A stretch of DNA of 64,000 nucleotides from Aquarana catesbeiana (GCF_042186555.1 NC_133329.1:74292557-74356556); one strand, 5' to 3'; positions 10,347-21,495 are shown, counted from the stretch's first letter. The notes: a model not told the origin generated them from the letters alone. Numbers and translations: made by a program.

Positions 10347-11586
10347 CTAAGCATAACCCACAATGAGGTGCTTTACCTTCGTAAATGCATCCTCTGCTTG
10401 CACATTCCACTGAATGGAATCTTTTGCAGCCATTAGTGAACCATAGATGAGATCAGAAAGAGGCTCCACCTCCGTAGCATAATTTGCTATCCATGCTCTA
10501 CAGACATTTGCCATGCCAAGAAATGACATCATTTATTTTTTGGTATGTGATTTGGATGGCCTCTTTTCGGATCTCATGCAAAAGTCTACCTTCTTGAGAT
10601 AAAATGTAACCCAGGCATTTCACCTTTTCTTTCCACAATTGTAATTAGTCTTTGCTGACCTTTTGACCTTGGTCTGCGAGGAAATGCATCAGAACCATGG
10701 TAATTTTACATACATTACTACCAGAATGTCATCCACATACAAGAGAATTTAACCCACACTGGGAGGTACAAACCGAGACAAATTATTGGACATTCTTTGT
10801 GAGAAGGTAGTTGGACTTTCACAATATCCCTGGGATAACTTAGTGTATGTGTACCTCTTTTTTTTCCCGTGTACATAAATGCAACCCAGAACTGACTGTC
10901 TTTGTGTAAGGGAATGGGAAAGAAGGATCACTGTTATCGATAACAGAAAATACCTTGTTCTCTGGGTAGAGCTCGTTCAGGAGGACATGCATGTCTGGGA
11001 CCACCGGGGCCCTCGGTAAAATGGCCCCATTGACTGCCTGTAAATCCTGCACGAGTCTCCACCCATCTTTCTCTCCCTTATGCCTCCTATACCTCTGAAT
11101 CTCTCTGGATTTTAGTTTCTCATCTGTCAGTTGGAGCCAGTTAATGATAAGTTCTCCTAGCTCATGCCATGATACCTTGGGATTCTGGGTGACCGAAACA
11201 CAAGGTACAGTATCCTGCCTGTATATTTGCAGAATAGGCTGTGGCAGGAGACAAGTAGCCACGCTATTTCCCCTCTTATCACAGTACAGACATTTTAAGA
11301 GAACTTCAGTGTTAGTGAGACTCATTAACTGTTTCTCATAGGACTTATCAGGCCCAGAGATCTTTCTGTAGTACATGGTGCAATAGAGGTTTGTCTGGAC
11401 CTTATACCTTTTCCTCACAGACTCTTTGTCAATTATTTCTGCCAGGGTTTTGGGTATATTTAATCCCTCAGTTTGCAAATTCCAGGCTGTACCAGTATCA
11501 GGGCTCATTATCCACGGCTGTGATTTGTTTTTCACACAGCCGATGGGCTCTGAGACCTCCCTCCACTGGTACGACAGAAATATCAA
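10347..11586 (-). pseudogene. pol: Retroviral reverse transcriptase (remnant, several frames)
   Basis: The polymerase core copies viral RNA into DNA. The catalytic YVDDIL is readable near 10725-10755 on the minus strand; upstream are WRLVQDLQAVNGAI (fingers) near 11040 and VFSVIDNSDPSF near 10950, the motif-A region where the catalytic Asp would stand. Downstream MSFLGMANVCRAWI near 10500 is the thumb/connection motif. The frame changes at least three times (near 10900, 10840 and 10600). Position between protease and RNase H is as expected. Confidence 0.85.
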
Positions 11587-11880
11587 GAGCGTGCAACATG
11601 TCTCTACCCAACAAATTAACAGGACATTTAGTCAAAATGACAATTTTACACTGAGCCTATTTACCTGTCTGTGGATCTTCCACAGTAAGGCCTTCAGACA
11701 TGACCTCCTGGTGCATCAACCCATTTTGCAGATTTTACATATACTACACCTTTTTCTTTACCTTTTTCATATCCAGCGGGTGTATTAGGGTCCTACAAGC
11801 CCCAGTATCACAGAGAAATGTTAGCCATCTACCCTTTACAACCAAGATTATTTCTGACTTGACTTTAGCATGCAAACAAG
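11587..11880 (-). pseudogene. pol: Retroviral aspartic protease (remnant)
   Basis: Retropepsin cleaves the Gag-Pol polyprotein. The active-site text FLCDTGACRTL lies around 11785-11815 on the minus strand, and the C-terminal block CPVNLLGRDML lies at about 11598-11630, the class I form of the GRD/N motif. A stop interrupts the segment between them. It sits directly upstream of reverse transcriptase. Confidence 0.75.
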
Positions 11881-11989
11881 TTTCAACAGCGCACACATCC
11901 AAAATTTCAGATTCTTTCTCATCATTTTCTTCTGTATCTCTCTCTCTGCAGCCATACTAACATCTTCTAGTCATGCTTCTTCCTCTCTG

Positions 11990-12080
11990 TTTGACCTACA
12001 TTCTTTTACCAAATGACCTCTTTTACCTCACAGGAAACACTCCCCTCACTTTTTTTTTTTTCATAGTCCTGAATGCGGGG
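11990..12080 (-). pseudogene. gag: Nucleocapsid zinc knuckle of gag, mutated
   Basis: Near 12010-12050 a CX2CX4HX4C knuckle can be read (GKRGHLVKEC at its end), but the second Cys codon is TGA. The knuckle binds viral RNA in the virion. The stop would truncate Gag before protease. Confidence 0.6.
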
Positions 12081-12252
12081 CCTTGTTCAGGTGTTTCCCA
12101 TCCTTCTGTTCTCCTTCTCAATGACATACACATCATTACCTTCACCTACATAAGCACTTTCCCTTTCTTTTCTCTCTTTTTTGATTGGAAGTGCCGCTCA
12201 GCATGCCTCGCATACTCAATCAGCTCCTGAAGTCTGCAGATTCTATGGTTGA

Positions 12253-12503
12253 TCATGTGTTTGGTAACAAACTTGATATAGGGGCAAGCAGCCCCTTCAA
12301 GATTGCATCCTTTAGCTGTTGCTCATATGGGCTATCGTTTACTTGATTTACTGGGACTTCTATTCCTGAGTGATTATTGAAAATCTCCCTGATCCTAACA
12401 ATGAAATTGTCCACTGTTTCCTCTTCTCCCTGCACACACTGATTTATAATGGACCAGTCGGCTTGACATATCCATCTATTTTCTATCCTTGTTATAAGAG
12501 CAT
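12253..12503 (-). pseudogene. gag: Retroviral gag capsid, C-terminal part
   Basis: This holds the major-homology-like region of capsid (QGEEETVDNFIVRIREIF), which builds the virion shell. The frame runs in phase with the capsid frame on the far side of the Ngaro insertion (19394-19909), which identifies the two pieces as one gene and helps fix the insertion point. Residues before it in the open frame (12504-12519) come from Ngaro. Confidence 0.75.
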
Positions 12504-13021
12504 GACTAGTGTAGTCCAAATGTTACCTCCATCCATTTCCATATATCCCCCTTTTATACTCCACCCTTCCACCTAAAATGATGAGACCACACTTTTATAT
12601 TGGAGTAATATGGCCACAACAGCCTTTTATTATAAAACAACAACTCCAAAATAAATCACTCCAATAAATAACCAATAAATAACCAATAACAAAAACAATA
12701 ACATATTAATAACATAGAATGTTAACCACAGTCTGATGGTCTCTGACGGTGAGCCCCCTTTCAAAATATATATAAAAATATATATATAACCATATATATA
12801 ACCATGTATAACCAACGCACTGCGGGATTTTTCAAACTAATAGGCCTCCAGCTGTAGCCGCTCGGAGACAACCGTTTCCCGCAGCGCCACCAAAACCAAT
12901 ATTCCCTCCACCGTTCAGGAATACACCGGAGGGGAACATGCTAATGATGAGCCCCCCACCACTTTAAATCCATCCTTTTACCGCCCCCCGTCAAAGACCA
13001 CCAGAATAAAATACCGCCACA
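12504..13021 (-). repeat. Ngaro repeat B2 (3' terminal)
   Basis: Starts at GACTAGTGTAGTCC on the plus strand and matches B1 (13375-13918) almost base for base; B1 has extra bases, including CACTTAAAATCCC near 13441. Both contain an AT-rich ATATATATAACC run. The outer end is the left boundary of the element. Confidence 0.85.
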
Positions 13022-13145
13022 CCTCAACCTTGGACATTTCAGCTGTCATGACGACCCCATCCATTCCTGAAAAAGAAAAAAATAAGCAACAACAACTACA
13101 CACAACTCATAACATTTCTACCATCAAACTAAAGGGAGAGAGGGT

Positions 13146-13372
13146 GGGAAAAACTGCCTCCTCTGATCAATTCTTCCTCACACTGACCTCACTTGCTCCC
13201 CCCCCTTAAATATCACCACTCCCCTTTTCTTTCCAAGTAAATTTTCTTACCTCCCCTTTACCCATATTAACTTTCAGCCTAATTTTTTAACCCCTTCCGT
13301 GTCCATTAGACACACTGTCATGCCCGGCCCTACACTACCCCTCCTTTTAATCAGTCTCATTCCGGGCCTCAC
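13146..13372 (-). repeat. Ngaro repeat A2 (internal)
   Basis: Copy of A1 at 19166-19393, from GAAAAACTGCCTCCTCTG to TTCCGGGCCTCAC on the plus strand. The A2-B1 junction at 13372-13375 reconstitutes the joint expected in the circular intermediate. Confidence 0.85.
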
Positions 13373-13374
13373 TT

Positions 13375-13918
13375 GACTAGTGTAGTCCAAATGTTACCTC
13401 CATCCATTTCCATATATCCCCCTTTTATACTCCACCCTTCCACTTAAAATCCCACCTAAAATGATGAGACCACACTTTTATTTTGGAGTAATATGGCCAC
13501 AACAGCCTTTTATTATAAAACAACAACTCCAAAATAAATCACTCCAATAAATAACCAATAAATAACCAATAACAAAAACAATAACATATTAATAACATAG
13601 AATGTTAACCACAGTCTGATGGTCTCTGACGGTGAGCCCCCTTTCAAAATATATATATAAATATATATATATATAACCATATATATAACCATGTATAACC
13701 AACGCACTGCGGGATTTTTCAAACTAATAGGCCTCCAGCTGTAGCCGCTCGGAGACAACCGTTTCCCGCAGCGCCACCAAAACCAGTATTCCCTCCACCG
13801 TTCAGGAATACACCGGAGGGGAACATGCTAATGATGAGCCCCCCACCCCTTTAAATCCATCCTTTTACCGCCCCCCGTCAAAGACCACCAGAATAAAATA
13901 CCGCCACAGCCCGAAAGC
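13375..13918 (-). repeat. Ngaro repeat B1 (internal)
   Basis: Second copy of B, next to the end of the hydrolase frame. It ends where homology with B2 stops at CCGCCACA. Confidence 0.85.
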
Positions 13919-13927
13919 GTGACCACC

Positions 13928-14548
13928 TTACGTTTGAGGGCACCTCCACACCCTCAGGGCCTGCTGTATCCCCTCCTGTAAACCCAGGGACCATAAATCA
14001 ATCCCTACGTCAGACAGATGAACACCATCCCTCCTAAGGTACAATCCCACATTCGTTTCCAGCTCTCGGTGCTGAATGACAATACCACCATTCTGTCTGA
14101 CAAATCTCCCAACCACTTTATTAACTCTAATGCACGTTTTGTTAATGCTTGCCACAGACCTAGCCCAACGCCATGTTGTTCTGGCCACAATGTCTGACCA
14201 AATTACAATGGTGCCTGGTAATGTTTCCCTTAACTTCATAAAGTCCGCTTTGATGTCCGCCATCAGATCCCTGACCCACCGGACACCCAAGTCATTCCCC
14301 CCCGCATGAATCACCAAAACGTCAGGGGGCCTATCCAACCGCACATACCTCTCCACTTCTCCCATCACTCTACCCCATAACATTCCTGGTCTACCTAACC
14401 AGCGTATGTAAGCCTCCCTCCTGGAAATCCCCAGCTGTCTGCCGTCCAGACACACATCACCTCTCCTGGCCCTCCAGCAAACATAGGATTGACCTACGAT
14501 CCAGACAAGGCGCATAGGGTTTCCGTCTGTAATGAAAGCAAAACACAA
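13928..14548 (-). CDS. SGNH-hydrolase-like protein of Ngaro
   Basis: A 206-codon uninterrupted frame. SGNH/GDSL hydrolases are esterases or lipases with a Ser-His-Asp triad. Visible blocks, in order: IVGQSYVCW near residue 17, where the Ser of block I is expected; VIHAGGNDLG near residue 90, with the Gly-x-Asn-Asp of block III; IVIWSDI near residue 118; and DGVHLSDVG near residue 180, the Asp-x-x-His of block V. All four SGNH signature residues can therefore be matched. A second possible start is the Met before RLVWIVGQS. The frame follows the recombinase and ends against repeat B1. Additional hydrolase frames are known in Ngaro elements of animals; the substrate is unknown. This is the most intact gene of the element. 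Confidence 0.8.
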   Translation of the reverse strand: MCFAFITDGNPMRLVWIVGQSYVCWRARRGDVCLDGRQLGISRREAYIRWLGRPGMLWGRVMGEVERYVRLDRPPDVLVIHAGGNDLGVRWVRDLMADIKADFMKLRETLPGTIVIWSDIVARTTWRWARSVASINKTCIRVNKVVGRFVRQNGGIVIQHRELETNVGLYLRRDGVHLSDVGIDLWSLGLQEGIQQALRVWRCPQT

Positions 14549-14648
14549 AATAGCGGCACCCTCTTATTCCGGACTTTACCCTCTAACCAACTATACCCAA
14601 ACAAAACAGCATCCCCTTGTACAACAATGTGCCATCATCAATATTAAT

Positions 14649-15458
14649 TTATTCAACTACCAATGAAGGTCTTATATAAGACCGAAATCTCCTAGACTCC
14701 CATCTCCCGAGTCTGCGCACAGCAGCCTCCTCCAAACCGCATCTGGCAGCTTCTGTAGCTGCCCCTATGCGGAAGGAGTGTGAAGCATACTCCGACCCTA
14801 CCAAACCAGCCCTTTGTAGACATCTTCGAAAAATCGTTACAAATTGAAAATGTGACAGATAAGACCCATCCTCATGCCTAAGGAAAGGCCCTGCCCCCTT
14901 GCACCTGACCAACCTAAATGCCCTTACCGCCTCCACTGGGCATACCATTGACCCTGGTAACTCAAAAAGGGGGACATCTACCCCTTTTCCCTGTTGGTCA
15001 ATTTGGACCTCCGCAAACGTAAACACACCCTCCCCCTCTCCAAGCGAACATCATTGTCAAACAACCCCCCCAACCCGTTTTGACGGGCTAACCAATTCCC
15101 CTATCCGAAAAGCCCCATAAAAAGCCAGTGAAAACGCTGCCGTGAACAGTCGGATTTCATACTCCGACAAACAAACGAACTCCAACATTTCACATATTGA
15201 GACTAGATTCGCAAATGTGACACACCGTCTCGCATCCCGTTTTTTGTGTTGTTTTCTATAGCCCTTTAAGGCCTGCCGAACCCAAAAATCCCTGGTCCAA
15301 TCTTCACCCCCCATTAACTTAAACAAAAACGACAAACCTGCCAACTTCCGATCAATCGAAGACGCTGCGCACCCCTTTTCCATATTCCTAGCAACTAAAT
15401 ACAACACCAATAACCTGCCTTCTGACCCCAGCACCACCACACCGGCCTCCCGTACCAA
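14649..15458 (-). pseudogene. Ngaro tyrosine recombinase (YR), two small frameshifts
   Basis: The recombinase integrates circular element DNA in place of a DDE integrase. The first half (15458-15057) has an N-terminal core-binding region and box A as YGAFRIGELVSPS with its catalytic Arg. The second half (15026-14649) has SHSFRIGAATEAA with the His-x-x-Arg pair and YIRPS with the nucleophilic Tyr, in the usual order and spacing. A G7 run near 15067 and a missing base near 15000 shift the frame twice; read through, they join the halves into a protein of normal size. All RHRY residues are present, so the copy was recently functional or the shifts are assembly errors. Confidence 0.85.
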
Positions 15459-15508
15459 CAGCGACCACTCCTTCTATACCTTGCTGTAGGCCGTCCAAGT
15501 GGAATCAC

Positions 15509-17424
15509 TTACTGACTGCCGGATCCATCCCGCGGCGACTCCAAAGGCAGCTCCCACATCCAAACCGGGCAAGGAACTCCTTCCTTGTCTGCCCCCGGCG
15601 CCAGCTCCCTGAACTTGTCCCACTGAAAACGAGACAAGGAGTCAGCCAGCGCATTGTCCACACCCGGAATGTGAACCGCATAAATAAAAATATTTAGACT
15701 CAAACACCTAAACACCAGCTGTCTCAACAGCCGAATAACCGGCTGCGAAGACGCTGACATACGGTTCACCACCTGCACTACACCCATGTTGTCGCAATTG
15801 ATCCTTAGCTTCAAATTCCGGCATGCCTCTCCCCACAACTCCAATGCCAGCACCACTGGAAACAATTCCAGCAGTACCAGATTGCCTAGGAAACCCGCCC
15901 TCTCCCACGACTGTGGCCATGGCTCCGCGCTCCATTTTCCCTGAAAATATGCCCCAAAACCTGTGGAGCCCGCCGCGTCCGTAACCAATTCCACATCGAA
16001 ATTGCTCACCGGGCCAGACATCCACACCGCCCTCCCGTTGTATGAAGTTAAAAATTCATACCAAACTTTTAGATCCTCCCTATGTTCCCTTGTCAGCCGA
16101 ATAAAATGAGTTGCCCGTTTTACCCCTGCTGTAGCAGCCGACAGCCGTCGGCAAAAAACCCTCCCCATTGGGATAATTCTACAAGCGAAATTCAACTTAC
16201 CCAACAATGACTGAAGGGCTCTCAACTGCACCTTCCTTAGCCTGTGGATGTTCCGAATTTCCTTCTGCAGGTCCTCCAACTTCCCCCTGGGTAAACGGCA
16301 CTCCATCGCTATCGAGTCTATAACTATGCCTAAAAAACTAAGTTCAGTCTTGGGGCCTTCAGTCTTTTCAGCAGGTCCTTCTGCAGGTCCTCCAACTTCC
16401 CCCTGGGTAAACGGCACTCCATCGCTATCGAGTCTATAACTATGCCTAAAAAACTAAGTTCAGTCTTGGGGCCTTCAGTCTTTTCAGCCGTCAAGGTGAC
16501 TCCGAACTTGCCTGCGATGTGCTGCAACGTGGAAAGCAAAATCGCACACACAGCGGAGGCAGGGGGGCCTATACACAGAAAATCATCCAAATAGTGTATC
16601 ACTGAGTCTAGGCCCGTGACTTCCCTAACTACCCATTCTAAAAATGAGCTAAACGCCTCAAACATGGCACAGGAAACTGAACAACCCATGGGCAAACATT
16701 TGTCAACGTAGAACTGTTCCTGCCAGTGACACCCCAACAGCCGAAAACTCTCCGGATGCACCGGCAACAATCGAAAAGCCGACTCTATGTCAGCTTTTGC
16801 CATGAGAGCCCCTTGGTCGTAGCGCCGCACCCACTTGACTGCCGCATCAAAAGAAGTGTATGACACTGTACACTCCTCCGGGTCAATGAAATCATTGACC
16901 GAACCCCCCCTTGGGAAGGACAAGTGGTGTATCAATCGGAACTTGTTAGGTTCCTTCTTGGGCACCACCCCCAAAGGTGATACCACTAAGTCCGGCCAAG
17001 GTTTATTGGCAAATGGCCCTCCCATGCGTCCCAACGCTACTTCCTTCTGCAATTTTTCCCCAACTATCTCTTGATGTTGTAATGCCGATTTTAGATTCCG
17101 TGCCATAGGGGGAACGATCACCAATGAACAAGGAATCTTAAATCCCTCCGTAAACCCCGACTCCAACAACCTAGCTGCTTCCCGATCCGGATACTTACTT
17201 AGAAAAGGGAGCATTCTTTCCACTCTCACCGGCGTCATCCCTCTTCTGCGCAGCGTCACCGGCACGCTTTCCTCGTTTAAAACATTTTGACAACGGGTGA
17301 GCTCCCCCACACCCCGAGCATTCATGTCTAAACTTACATGTCCCCCCGAATTTGCAGGCGCCTTCATTATACTGCCAGCACACACCCCACTTTTTTCCGG
17401 CCGGCGATCCTGAGGAATTTGCAC
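15509..17424 (-). pseudogene. Ngaro reverse transcriptase-RNase H, split by a 116-bp tandem duplication
   Basis: The polyprotein copies element RNA into DNA. RT motifs in 17424-16330: LVVSPLGVVPKK, FRLIHHLSFPRGGSVN, MAKADIESAFRLLPV with a catalytic Asp, GCSVSCAMFE and HYLDDFL with the YxDD pair, then LSFLGIVID. RNase H in 16417-15509: VELVTDAAG, LLELFPVVLALELW and NCDNMGVVQVVN give the D, E, D residues. A 116-bp direct duplication (16265-16380 and 16381-16496) interrupts the join; as 116 is not a multiple of three, it breaks the frame. No methyltransferase domain follows, which fits Ngaro rather than DIRS. Confidence 0.85.
16265..16496. repeat. 116-bp tandem duplication inside Ngaro RT-RNase H
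   Basis: CTGCAGGTCCTCCAACTTCC occurs at 16265 and 16381, and about 108 following bases are identical. Junction bases AGGTCCTT fill the rest. The identity of the copies suggests a very recent event or an assembly artefact. Confidence 0.9.
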
Positions 17425-18512
17425 CCCCGGCCCCCCCTTGAAACGGCTGAGACGGGGCCTTCGCTGAAGACATGAGCCTCATCCATAAGCTAATATCCTT
17501 ATGGTCCCAACGCAGGGACGGACGAACCGCCATCCGCTGTCTGAACTGCTCGTCATATCTCAGCCAAGCAGTACCCCCATATACCCTATGTGCTTCTCCA
17601 ATAGCATCCATGTAACAGAATAACGCCGAACAATGCTCGGGGCTCTTCTCCCCAATTACGCTTGCCATAATGGCAAACGCTTGAAGCCAGTTTACAAATG
17701 TACACGGTATCAGCCTATACCTCCTCTTTTCTTCATCGTCCTTTTTGGACGAATCGGGTTTTACCCTGTCCAAATTAAATTTTTCCAATGGTAGCAGTGA
17801 AAAAATTTCCACATACTCACCTTTTTGAATCTTCTCCCTGACCTCCTGCTTCAGATGTGCTCCCAAGGGGCCCTCGAAGCAGACGTAAACCTCGCACCTC
17901 GCAGCATCCGCCAACCTAACCGCGTCGTACCTTTCCGCCTTCTCTGTGGACCCTGCTTTTTCTGCCTCCACCACCACTCCTCCAACCCCGGATTGTCCAG
18001 GAGGCGAGATTGCCGGGGGCACCCCTACCCCCCTGCCCCATTACCCCCCCCCCGGACTCCGTCACCGGTGCTGTCCACGGGGCCACCTGGGGAGGCTGTC
18101 CGTGTCCCCCTTCAAATCTTCCCATTAAGGTCCGCAGTCCCTGTAAAAATTCCATCATTTGTTGGCCGGACCCTGCACTGGCAGGATTGATCCCCGCCAG
18201 CTGCTGTTCCGGCCTGACCCCTCCCGACTGTGTCCCCTGGCCCCCTTGTGCTACCGTACCCACTGTAACCCCCCCTAATAAATCCTGTACTGCCCCAGAC
18301 AACGATACTGAATTAATCAACTTACCAGGCTGACCAGGCACATTCCCCACAGCTGTCGCGGTGTTCGCCCTCGCTGGTACTGTTGGCTCCTCTTCCTCCA
18401 ACAGCTCCCCTTCCGACCGGTCTTCACGCTCTCCACCCTCTTGACTGTGAAGCAGCCCGGGTGGCGAAGCCCCAGAGGCCGTGGTGTGAGATGGCGATGG
18501 GGCCATCCTCAC
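17195..18512 (-). pseudogene. Ngaro gag-like protein, C-terminal parts
   Basis: Two overlapping frames (18512-17916 and 18022-17195) form one region. The first is Gly/Pro/Gln-rich. The second has a helical capsid-like part (IPCTFVNWLQAFAIMASVIG) and ends with a Cys/His cluster, CWQYNEGACKFGGTCKF followed by HECSGCGGAHPLSKC, probably a nucleic-acid-binding finger. A frameshift near 17950-18000 joins them. The RT frame overlaps the end, as in other YR retrotransposons. Confidence 0.7.
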
Positions 18513-18594
18513 TTCGGAAGCACTGCTGCTGTCAGACAGGCGTCACTGACCTGACCTGACCATCTGTGCATTAACAGTCTTGCCTTTTCCTCCA

Positions 18595-19149
18595 TCATGC
18601 TGACTGGAATGATTGCTGCTCTTCTCCCATCCCTTTCCGCCACTTCCTCCGGCCACATGCTCCTCCGTCAGGCTCCGCCCCCTCCCGATCCTCACCGACT
18701 GTCTGGGGCCCTCTCCCAAGGCTCTGCTCGGCTCCCCGACCATCCTCGCCATCCCCTCTTGCATTCCTCTGCGCTCCACGGATGGACTCTGCATTCTGCT
18801 GCTCTCCCTGGGCAGGGAACCGGCGCCATGTTGGCCCGTGGCCCCGCCCCCCGAAATTCGGCCGGCGGTGTGTAGACCGCCCGGGGGCCGCCGTGTCTTG
18901 TCTCCTTTTCCCTGGGGGGACTGACCTCACCTCCCTCTGGCTCCTAGTGCTCTGAACGGGCCGCGATGTAGGCCCTGGCGAAAAATGCGCCGGAGGCCGC
19001 GACCTCCGCGCGCGGTAGGACACCTCACTCGCCGCTGATCCGCTCGGTTCCTCATCTCCTATGTCCCCAACTTGCTGCTGCAACCATTCGGGTCCCTTCT
19101 GTGCTGCCGCCCTCCTCAACTTTGCCAAGATTGCTTCCACAGCGGCCAT
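18595..19149 (-). CDS. Ngaro ORF1, N-terminal gag-like protein
   Basis: A 184-codon frame starting MAAVEAILAKL just inside repeat A1. It is rich in Arg, Ser, Gly and Pro (RARRSRPPAHFSPG), as expected of an RNA-binding structural protein. The next gag-like frame begins 82 bases further on, so the two may be one gene broken by a frameshift. No known enzyme domain. Confidence 0.6.
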   Translation of the reverse strand: MAAVEAILAKLRRAAAQKGPEWLQQQVGDIGDEEPSGSAASEVSYRARRSRPPAHFSPGPTSRPVQSTRSQREVRSVPPGKRRQDTAAPGRSTHRRPNFGGRGHGPTWRRFPAQGEQQNAESIRGAQRNARGDGEDGRGAEQSLGRGPQTVGEDREGAEPDGGACGRRKWRKGMGEEQQSFQSA

Positions 19150-19165
19150 TATGGAGGAGCAGTAG

Positions 19166-19393
19166 GTGAAAAACTGCCTCCTCTGATCAATTCTTCCTCA
19201 CACTGACCTCACTTGCTCTCCCCCCCTTAAATATCACCACTCCCCTTTTCTTTCCAAGTAAACTTTCTTACCTCCCCTTTACCCATATTACCTTTTAGCC
19301 TAATTTTTTAACCCCTTCCGTGTCCATTAGACACACTGTCATGCCCGGCCCTACACTACCCCTCCTTTTAGTCAGTCTCATTCCGGGCCTCAC
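19166..19393 (-). repeat. Ngaro repeat A1 (5' terminal)
   Basis: 5' end of the element and probable promoter region; the ORF1 start lies 17 bases inside. Matches A2 with about five substitutions. Its outer end meets retroviral gag at TTTTCTCCTG. Confidence 0.85.
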
Positions 19394-20327
19394 TTTTCTC
19401 CTGTTTTCTAGTGCATCATCATGAGGCAACACAACTCCCTGATTGTTTAATCCACTACAATCTCCCACTACATGATGCCAGTCGGGACCCAGGATCTGTC
19501 TGGTGACCTGCTCTATTTCCCTCCCAATAAGATGATAGTTAGCAATCATTCCCATGATACCATCCCTGATTTGAGCTATGTTTACCTTGGGATGTGGTAC
19601 CCCTTCAGTAGTTTTTTTAACATCCTCAGGGGTCCAGGGGCGATATACCATCATAGTGTTGGGGACTACTATACCACCTACATTTTGTCCTGCCCTAGGG
19701 TTGGGAAATTCAATTAGTGGAAATTCTTCCTCTCCACATTCTGTTTGTTCCCCAGCTGAGGGGGATATCAATTGGTTCACCAGGTCCCCGAAAAATTTTG
19801 TAACAGTTGCTGTAAAGGGGGTCCCTTGTGGACTCCTCTGGACAGCAAGAGTCATCTTGAGAGGGGGTTTAGCTGCAGCCATAGGAGAATCGGTTGAATC
19901 TGTGACCACGGGGGAACAACAAACAGTGGATAGTCAGGTTGCATTTGGTTTGTTACGTTTTGTTCAGTCAATACTTGCTGAACTAAACTTCAGAGGACGG
20001 TCATATTATTGTCCTCCTCTTTGTTCAAAAACATAGTCTTTTATGGTTTTCTGAATTTAAGCTATGGTTAGCCTCCTCAAGCCATTTCTTTGCCTCTGGA
20101 AGGCCTAATTTCTTCTGTTTTCTTATTTTCATGCCGGCATCATTTTTAAGCTTTCTACACAGTATTACACAATAATCCTTATTTAAAAACGCATCAAAAT
20201 CATACTTTGTTTTCCACATTTTAAGAAGTGTCACATTCTCTTTGTCTAGACTACACATATACTTAACATCTTCATTCATACCAACAGATTTTCCATGGAT
20301 CATACCTACTTTGTTTATCGTGCACAC
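19394..20327 (-). pseudogene. gag: Retroviral gag, matrix and N-terminal capsid
   Basis: Gag is the structural polyprotein. The frame 20327-20025 would be matrix at the N-terminus; it lacks an obvious Gly-2 myristoylation signal, so the true start is uncertain. A frameshift near 20000 leads to 19909-19394, where a Pro-rich linker (EEFPLIEFPNPRAGQN) precedes capsid with YRPWTPEDVKK. The capsid frame is then cut by Ngaro and continues in phase at 12503. Residues encoded left of 19394 belong to Ngaro. Confidence 0.75.
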
Positions 20328-20339
20328 AGAGCTCTTTTT

Positions 20340-21477
20340 TTGTTAATGTCTTCTCACAATGACACAACACACGCACACAGTATCTTATCACTTGCAATCA
20401 CTCACAGACTTTCTAGTCATGATATATCACTTCTAGATTACTGATCTTGTGTATTGCTAAAATACTGGTGTCTTAGAGAATTACAGAATTACGAGGAGAC
20501 TGAATTCTCCCGACTGTTCTTTCATCGTTACTTCACTAACTTGTAGAGAGCATTTACAGAACTACGAGGAGACTGAATTCTCCCGACTGTTCTTTCATCC
20601 TATCAAAACATTTAATATTTCAGTCCTTGATCCAAGGGTATTTATGTGCCTGCTCAGGATTAATACAACATATGAGGCTGGCATGAACACTGCGGTCCGC
20701 CAAATGTCCTCTGTTTGTTACCTGGAAATCTATCAGGCCACACCCTTGTATCAACGGGGGGTTCTTTATCTGGAAGTATTTTTGATCCAAGGATATTTAT
20801 ATGCCTAGAAATCTATCAGGCCACACCCTTGTATCAACAGGGGGTTCTTTAGGTTTTGATCTAGGAGTATTTATGTGTTCCCAAGGGATTTTCTGCAGTT
20901 TACAAGGCTGTCTGGATCTAAGATCCAATCGCCAAATTTCCTTTATCTGCACCCGGATATTAGTATGGGACCATACCCCTATATCAAATGACAATTAACC
21001 AGAAGAAACAAACAAGAACACACAAGAGAGAACACCCGCAGTGCTCGACTGCCGCCAGGTCGCCCTGAGCGCGTCTTCCCAAAACGCGGGCTAGTCACTA
21101 GGTCTGCCCATCCAGGATGGCCACAGACGGATCTATACGGGGAATACGTGACCACTTATTTCCCCTCAACAAGAGTAAAGCAGATAGGACAGAAACCGAT
21201 AAACATTCAATCAATCTCTATATTGTATGTATATATTCAAATCCCTTATTCATCAAATTCCTAATCAAGTCTAACACAAAAGGTTAATAATAAAATAAAA
21301 ATCTTACCTTGTCCCGAGAGCGGTCTCTTGTGCTGATCCGGTAAGTCGCTGCCCGGGAGGCACTAGTTCAGCGGACCGGCCTCTTTTTAACGTCTAATTT
21401 AAGACGGAGGACTTACAGTTTTGCCGTACAGTCATCGGTCACTGTTGGCCAGTGCGTCTCGGAGGAAATCAGACTCC
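20340..21477 (-). other. Retroviral 5' leader with internal direct repeats
   Basis: About 1.1 kb between the primer site and gag, without coding frames. It contains two copies of a roughly 50-bp unit (ACGAGGAGACTGAATTCTCC at about 20491 and 20563) and two copies of a roughly 45-bp unit (GGCCACACCCTTGTATCAAC at about 20735 and 20819). Packaging signals and the splice donor would lie here but were not pinpointed. Confidence 0.6.
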
Positions 21478-21495
21478 CGGCGTTTCTTAGGACCA
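21478..21495 (-). promoter_or_regulatory. Retroviral primer-binding site
   Basis: Three bases beyond the 5' LTR the minus strand reads TGGTCCTAAGAAACGCCG. It begins with TGG, complementary to a tRNA 3' CCA. I could not match the tRNA from memory. Confidence 0.75.

Larger units (their letters stand above)
12504..19393 (-). mobile_element. Ngaro tyrosine-recombinase retrotransposon, near complete
   Basis: The 6.9-kb element reads on the minus strand as A1 (19166-19393), gag-like frames, RT-RNase H, tyrosine recombinase, SGNH hydrolase, then B1 (13375-13918), A2 (13146-13372), a unique 124-bp piece, and B2 (12504-13021). A1=A2 and B1=B2, which is the split direct repeat plan of Ngaro. It has no target duplication, as expected for a recombinase that integrates a circular intermediate. 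It lies inside retroviral gag, whose frame closes across it. A1 and A2 differ at about five positions in 226, so the copy is young. Frameshifts are few, but each main frame has at least one. Confidence 0.9.
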
